Of a stretch of 10,845 nt of DNA, positions 6,561 to 10,845 are shown piece by piece. Numbering within the stretch: position 1 is the stretch's first letter; every line of letters begins with the position of its first letter. This DNA comes from Clostridia bacterium (GTDB lineage: Bacteria; Aerophobota; Aerophobia; Aerophobales; AE-B3A). Below the pieces are notes generated by a model, which had not been told where the DNA came from, made no database searches, and was given only the letters and a program-made list of their open reading frames with translations. The position numbers and the translations under genes were made by a program. The DNA lies in contig WJOQ01000216.1 of the NCBI GenBank assembly GCA_009618505.1, forward strand, positions 1 to 10,845, given 5' to 3'.

Positions 6561-7529
6561 CTAATTATGACAGGCGACATAATGCTCTCCACCTATATCC
6601 TTAAGTATGGGCTCTTCCTCTTCGCATTCTTGGGTTGCGCATGGACATCTCGGGTGGAATCGGCAGCCGATGGGAGGATCCGTCGGACTGGGCACATCTC
6701 CCTTTAATATTACCCGCTCTCTCTTCACCTCAGGGTCTGGGATAGGGATGGCAGAAAGAAGAGCTTGCGTATAAGGATGTTTTGGAGAAGAATAGATTTC
6801 CTTCCAATTGGCTAACTCCACTATTTTTCCTACATACATTACAGCTACTCTATCACTAATATACTTTACCACACCCAGATCATGAGCTATAAAAAGGTAG
6901 GTCAAATTAAACCTGGTCTGCAATTCTCTCAGTAAATTAATTACCTGAGCCTGTATAGAGACATCTAAGGCGGATACTGGCTCATCACAGACTACGAATT
7001 TAGGATTAATGGCCAAAGCACGGGCAATACCTATTCTTTGTCTCTGACCTCCACTGAATTCATGAGGATATCTTCTTAAATGCTGTCCTTTTAACCCCAC
7101 AATTCTCAGCAGTTGACGAACCCTCTCCTCTCTTTGCTTACCCCTGGTAAGATTATGAATAAGTATAGGCTCGCTGATAATATCTCCTATGGTCATTCGG
7201 GGATTAAGGGAAGCATAGGGGTCCTGAAAGATAATTTGCATATCCCGGCGCAACCTACGTAGCTCTTTCTTATCCAACTTAGTTATATCTTTATTTTCAA
7301 AAACTACCTTCCCCTTTGTCGGCTCTACTAGTCTTAAGATAGCTCTTCCTGCAGTTGTCTTACCACATCCGCTCTCACCAACTAAACCTAGAGTTTTACC
7401 CCTTTTAATAGAAAGGTCTATTCCATCGACAGCTCTCACGTAACCGATAACTTTAGAAAAGAGACCACCCTTTATCGGAAAATGAACCTTTAGACCCTCT
7501 GTCCTTATCAGATATTCATCTTTGCTCAT
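6561..7529 (-). CDS. dppF: dipeptide/oligopeptide ABC transporter ATP-binding protein, DppF/OppF type
   Basis: One of two ATPase subunits that power peptide uptake through the DppBC channel on the cytoplasmic face of the membrane. From ATG 7529 it has 322 residues: Walker A GESGCGKT (51-58), Q-loop [15 protein letters not shown] signature FSGGQRQR (158-165), Walker B FVVCDEP (178-184) and H-loop His216. The C-terminal oligopeptide-transporter extension has GCRFHPRC, a further Cys in TQEC and a last Cys near the end, a four-cysteine pattern that holds an iron-sulfur cluster in some DppD/DppF proteins. ATG 7529 overlaps the dppD TGA (ATGA) and has GGAGG about 11 bases upstream. ATG 7550 would add seven residues but overlaps dppD more deeply. 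Substrate class is inferred from the family and could also be nickel or sugars. Confidence 0.9.
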   Translation of the reverse strand: MSKDEYLIRTEGLKVHFPIKGGLFSKVIGYVRAVDGIDLSIKRGKTLGLVGESGCGKTTAGRAILRLVEPTKGKVVFENKDITKLDKKELRRLRRDMQIIFQDPYASLNPRMTIGDIISEPILIHNLTRGKQREERVRQLLRIVGLKGQHLRRYPHEFSGGQRQRIGIARALAINPKFVVCDEPVSALDVSIQAQVINLLRELQTRFNLTYLFIAHDLGVVKYISDRVAVMYVGKIVELANWKEIYSSPKHPYTQALLSAIPIPDPEVKRERVILKGDVPSPTDPPIGCRFHPRCPCATQECEEEEPILKDIGGEHYVACHN

Positions 7530-8503
7530 ATTTCGTCGTGCCTCCAACATCTAACCTGGTGACCGTCTATTGCATCCACAAGCGCAGGTTCTTTAGTTTT
7601 GCATTTTTTCTTTACAAAAGAACAGCGAGGATGAAATCTACATCCGGCTGGGAAACTTAAAGCATCAGGAACCATGCCCTTTATCACCTCGAGCTTAACT
7701 TCTCTATCCATATCCAATCGGGGCAGAGACTTCAATAAACCACGTGTATAGGGATGTCTGGGGTTGCGGAAAATATCACGCACATCAGCAGATTCCACCG
7801 CCTTACCTGCATAGACTACCATTACTCTATCCGCCATCTCCGCAATTACTCCTAAATCATGGGTTATAATGAGCACTGATGTTCTGAACTCCTTTTGCAG
7901 CTTACTGATCAGGTCCAGAATTTGAGCCTGGATGGTAACGTCGAGAGCAGTGGTTGGCTCATCGGCTATCAGTAGTTCAGGGTTACATGATAGAGCCATA
8001 GCTATCATTACTCTCTGTCTCATCCCCCCACTCATTTGATGAGGATACTCTTTGAATCTGCGGGAAGACTCCGGAATTTCTACCAATTTTAGCATTGCCA
8101 GGGTTTTCTCTTTGGCTTCCTCTTTGTTGAGCCCTTGATGCAATCTTATAGCTTCCGAAATTTGCTTACCTATAGTATAGACTGGATTAAGCGAAGTCAT
8201 AGGCTCCTGGAATATCATAGAGATTTTCCTTCCTCTTATCTTGCGCATAGCTAATTCGCTTATTTTTGAAATATTTCTCGCTTTAAGGAATATTTTACCA
8301 TCCATTATTTTTGCTGGAGGCATTGGAAGCAGACGCATTACCGATAAAGCAGAAACACTTTTACCACAGCCACTCTCACCGACCATACCCAGTGTTTCTC
8401 CTTGATTGATTTCAAAATCAATGCCATCCACTGCTTTTACTACACCATCTTTTGTATAAAAATAAGTCTTTAAATCCTTTACTGAAAGTAAGGTTTCTTC
8501 CAC
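7526..8503 (-). CDS. dppD: dipeptide/oligopeptide ABC transporter ATP-binding protein, DppD/OppD type
   Basis: Second ATPase subunit of the peptide importer, 325 residues. Motifs are Walker A GESGCGKS (42-49), Q-loop [12 protein letters not shown] (98-109), signature MSGGMRQR (157-164), Walker B LLIADEP (177-183) and H-loop HDLGVI at 215. The C-terminal domain has Cys288, Cys294, Cys301 and Cys319 in the pattern GCRFHPRC...C...C, the likely iron-sulfur ligands seen in this subfamily. The start is GTG 8503, with AGAGG about 7-8 bases upstream. The PMTSLNP form of the Q-loop and the position before the DppF-like gene identify it as the DppD-type partner. It is separated from the upstream redox protein by 54 bases and overlaps dppF by 4 bases. 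Confidence 0.9.
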   Translation of the reverse strand: MEETLLSVKDLKTYFYTKDGVVKAVDGIDFEINQGETLGMVGESGCGKSVSALSVMRLLPMPPAKIMDGKIFLKARNISKISELAMRKIRGRKISMIFQEPMTSLNPVYTIGKQISEAIRLHQGLNKEEAKEKTLAMLKLVEIPESSRRFKEYPHQMSGGMRQRVMIAMALSCNPELLIADEPTTALDVTIQAQILDLISKLQKEFRTSVLIITHDLGVIAEMADRVMVVYAGKAVESADVRDIFRNPRHPYTRGLLKSLPRLDMDREVKLEVIKGMVPDALSFPAGCRFHPRCSFVKKKCKTKEPALVDAIDGHQVRCWRHDEI

Positions 8504-8557
8504 TTTATTTCCTCTTCAGTCTTTTCTTATCCATTTTCTTTAGCTGTGAATTAATAT

Positions 8558-9853
8558 TTATAGATAACCAGAATTCTGGGCACTTCTGATAAACATATAA
8601 ACTGATAGGAAGAAAAACAGACAGCTTGTAAGGAATTTAACAGTGCTGAGACGAGCCAAAAAGGCAGCACGAATCCGCTGCCAACCCATACCCAGGCCAA
8701 CCAATATAAAGATACCTATTAAGGGTAAGACGAACATTATGTTGTATAAAACAAGATATGTAAAAGAAATATTCCTGTATTGAGAGATTCCCATCATATA
8801 AATTAGTGTAGGTAGATAAATCTGCCCTGTACACAAAAATTCAATTAATGCAACCAGAAAACCAGTTGAAAAACAAATCAAGAAAAGGTATTTTCTTCTC
8901 AGTTGCCTTGCTATAATAAGATGAAGGATAGATTTAACTCTTTTGGGTAATTGTAACCTTATTTCCTTGATTTTTCCCTTTCTTGCTTTCAAATAGTCAA
9001 AAAAACTGTAGATCCCTAACACTAAGGCCAGTGAACCGGCTATAGGATAAATTAATTTAGAAGCTACTTCGATTCCCTCAGATGCATAGAGGAATTTAAG
9101 AAAACCAAGTCCAATTAACAGATAGGCGATGAATATGGCACTACAAAATAGGATGCCCGCTATCCATACCTCTTTTCCTTCCTTACCGATAAATACCAAA
9201 TAGGAAATAAAGAATAGTAATACAGCAATTGCACAAGGATTTACTCCATCAACTAAGCCGGCAAAAACTATAGTAGGTATTCTAAACGACCTGAATCGTC
9301 CAGATATAGCGGCAATCGCATCTTTTTCTGTTGCTTGAGTGAAGTCTCTGTCTGTACCTCCCTTACCGGTAAGAAGGTTTCTTATCTCTTTTTCTAATCC
9401 TTTCTTGATTTCCTTTTCGCCAATAAAGGCTCTTCCAAAAAACACAGAGGGAACCGTTCCTCTTTTCTTTTCCGGAACCTGGTAGGATATGTTAAAGGCT
9501 TCTCTTAATTCTTGATTTTCTTTTAAAGTTATGTTCTTTTTGATTAACTCAATATAAGGATAATTCTTAGTCAATCTTTCCAATAGGGGATTTATCCTCA
9601 GACAAGCTTCGCATCCAGGAGAGTAAAAATAGACAACTGTCTTCTCTCCTATAACTTCAATTTTTACACTCTTTTGTGCAGCAGGTTCCTGAGATTGACC
9701 GGTATCTTTTGATTGGTCGTTCTCATCTTCACAATTATAGCATATCCTGGCTATAGCTGAGTGCGATAAAAGCAAGATTAATAGTATAAAGATGAGGATA
9801 ATGGACCAGGTGCACCTTTTCTTACCCCCTATACACCTACTTATCAATTTCAT
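8558..9853 (-). CDS. membrane thiol-disulfide relay protein: thioredoxin-like domain fused to a CcdA/DsbD-type membrane domain
   Basis: A 431-residue protein likely to pass reducing equivalents across the membrane. Residues 17-35 form a signal peptide or anchor, followed by CYNC (38-41) and a low-complexity acidic linker. A thioredoxin/glutaredoxin-like domain (about 66-162) has the active site CEAC (81-84), and VPSVFFG (134-140) supplies the usual cis-proline. Six membrane segments follow (about 195-423), with GVNPCA (Cys207) and EFLCTGQIYLP (Cys341) placed like the redox cysteine pair of CcdA/DsbD. The start is ATG 9853, 16 bases after the dppC stop; no good SD is visible, so translation may be coupled. 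Lying between dppC and dppD, it probably belongs to the same transcript. Its partner (cytochrome maturation, disulfide reduction or peptide thiols) cannot be told from the sequence. Confidence 0.82.
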   Translation of the reverse strand: MKLISRCIGGKKRCTWSIILIFILLILLLSHSAIARICYNCEDENDQSKDTGQSQEPAAQKSVKIEVIGEKTVVYFYSPGCEACLRINPLLERLTKNYPYIELIKKNITLKENQELREAFNISYQVPEKKRGTVPSVFFGRAFIGEKEIKKGLEKEIRNLLTGKGGTDRDFTQATEKDAIAAISGRFRSFRIPTIVFAGLVDGVNPCAIAVLLFFISYLVFIGKEGKEVWIAGILFCSAIFIAYLLIGLGFLKFLYASEGIEVASKLIYPIAGSLALVLGIYSFFDYLKARKGKIKEIRLQLPKRVKSILHLIIARQLRRKYLFLICFSTGFLVALIEFLCTGQIYLPTLIYMMGISQYRNISFTYLVLYNIMFVLPLIGIFILVGLGMGWQRIRAAFLARLSTVKFLTSCLFFFLSVYMFIRSAQNSGYL

Positions 9854-9869
9854 AACTGTTTGTCTAAAA

Positions 9870-10829
9870 TCAAAGCTTCATATGGGGATCCAGGGCGTCG
9901 CGTAAGCCATCACCAAGGAAATTAAAGGCAAACATCGTAATAGACAAAGCCAGAGCGGGAAATAGCACCAGGTGTGGATAGGAACGCATTCCCTGGTATC
10001 CTTCAGAGATCATCATTCCCCAGCTGGGAGTGGGAGGATTGACTCCCAATCCAATAAAACTCAGAAATGCCTCATATAGAATGTAAGTAGGAATAGTTAA
10101 AGTTTGGCTAATAATACAGGGACCAATTATATTAGGAAGAATGTGACGGGATATAATTCGCAAGTTGCTTGCCCCCATTGCCCGAGCAGTTTCGATGAAT
10201 TCTTTTTCCTTGAGGGAGAGAGTCATCCCTCTTGCTAAACGAGCCATTCCGAGCCAGGAAGTTATTCCAATGCCAATAAAAATGAAGAACATTCCTCCTA
10301 GAGCGTTATCAATACTACTTAGCATCCCCCCAAGCGTGCCCGGCTGGATGGAAGCAAAGCTGGACTTGAAATATACCATAAGTAAAATAATGAAGAGCAA
10401 GGTAGGAACACCGTAACCAATATCGACCAGGCGCATCATATAATTGTCCACTTTACCGCCAGCATAGCCAGCAATAAGACCATAGATAATTCCGATAACA
10501 AAACTCACTGTTGCTCCCATCAAGCCGACAGATAGGGATACTCGGGTTCCATAGATGATACGGCTAAGAAGGTCTCTTCCCATAAAATCAGCTCCCAGCC
10601 AGTATTCTTTTCCTGGTTTGGCATAATTATTCCAGAAATTACCTTCATCATAGGCATAAGGAGCAACAAGAGGAGCAAAGATGGCTGTTATGCAGAGAAT
10701 AATTACTATAACTGCACCGATTGTTGCCATCCTATTTCTCATCAACCGATGCAAGGCATCTTTCCAGAGGTTTGTTTCTTTTACTTTTGCCTTACTAGTT
10801 TCCTCTTTTTCTTTTACCCTTATCTTCAT
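9870..10829 (-). CDS. dppC: dipeptide/oligopeptide ABC transporter permease, DppC/OppC type
   Basis: Membrane subunit of the peptide importer, 319 residues. It has a basic cytoplasmic N-terminus, a first membrane segment at about 36-56, then the OppC/DppC hallmark YWLGADFMGRDLLSRIIYGTR (about 76-96) and several further membrane segments. The EAA loop, which contacts the ATPase subunits, is FIETARAMGASNLRIISRHI, ending LPN (211-233). The C-terminus FLGDGLRDALDPHMKL is typical of the family. The start is ATG 10829, preceded by AAAGG about 8 bases upstream. The partner permease (dppB) and the substrate-binding protein (dppA) are not in the window and presumably lie past the right edge. An unrelated redox membrane gene follows before dppD. 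Confidence 0.92.
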   Translation of the reverse strand: MKIRVKEKEETSKAKVKETNLWKDALHRLMRNRMATIGAVIVIILCITAIFAPLVAPYAYDEGNFWNNYAKPGKEYWLGADFMGRDLLSRIIYGTRVSLSVGLMGATVSFVIGIIYGLIAGYAGGKVDNYMMRLVDIGYGVPTLLFIILLMVYFKSSFASIQPGTLGGMLSSIDNALGGMFFIFIGIGITSWLGMARLARGMTLSLKEKEFIETARAMGASNLRIISRHILPNIIGPCIISQTLTIPTYILYEAFLSFIGLGVNPPTPSWGMMISEGYQGMRSYPHLVLFPALALSITMFAFNFLGDGLRDALDPHMKL

Positions 10830-10845
10830 TCCTGTACCTTTATCC

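Noticed and set aside
8505..8534. A nine-codon reading frame (ATG 8534 to TAA 8505) ending one base before the dppD GTG, possibly a leader peptide.
   Set aside because: It has no clear SD, is very lysine-rich and could arise by chance in this A-rich gap. Nothing else supports a leader or attenuator.
8637..8834. A 65-codon - strand frame within the redox membrane gene.
   Set aside because: It overlaps the membrane segments of the larger gene in another frame and has no support as a separate protein.

Overview
The window looks like a chromosomal stretch from a moderately AT-rich bacterium, with tightly packed genes, overlapping start/stop codons and clear Shine-Dalgarno (SD) sites. The gene set gives no firm taxonomic placement. 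The archaeal-type nicotinate phosphoribosyltransferase with a C-terminal zinc ribbon, the small Na+/phosphate carrier and the Dpp-type transporter suit an uncultured, possibly anaerobic lineage, but that is inference. No rRNA, tRNA, CRISPR array, phage gene or transposase was seen.

Region 1 (1-2826, + strand) is a compact run of four genes: the C-terminal end of a RecB-type nuclease domain (probably the tail of a UvrD/AddA-like helicase), pyrF (last pyrimidine nucleotide step), a Na+/phosphate cotransporter and a PhoU-family protein. Gaps or overlaps are only a few bases, and the last two are a likely transporter-regulator pair. The run ends 2 bp from the convergent ribD gene.

Region 2 (2829-5128, - strand) reads lysC kinase domain, then a separate ACT-domain subunit, then ribD. 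Aspartate kinase is normally one polypeptide. Here it is split at the interdomain linker, with an 8-bp overlap, tandem stop codons and a well-spaced SD/TTG start, which looks like a genuine division rather than a homopolymer error. All three genes appear to start with TTG.

Region 3 (5129-5400) is the only sizeable intergenic stretch. It holds a G/C-rich hairpin resembling a dispersed intergenic repeat, an AT-rich palindrome and a 10-bp direct repeat. I see no riboswitch.

Region 4 (5401-10829, - strand) reads dppC, a thioredoxin-CcdA/DsbD-like membrane protein, dppD, dppF, pncB. It looks like the downstream part of a peptide-transporter operon whose first genes lie beyond the right edge. A thiol-disulfide electron-relay protein sits between the permease and ATPase genes. 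pncB is frameshifted at an A7 run: omitting one A restores the family's C-terminus with a CxxC...CxC zinc ribbon, giving 376 aa.

The points most worth following are the split aspartate kinase, the pncB frameshift and the redox membrane protein inside the Dpp operon.
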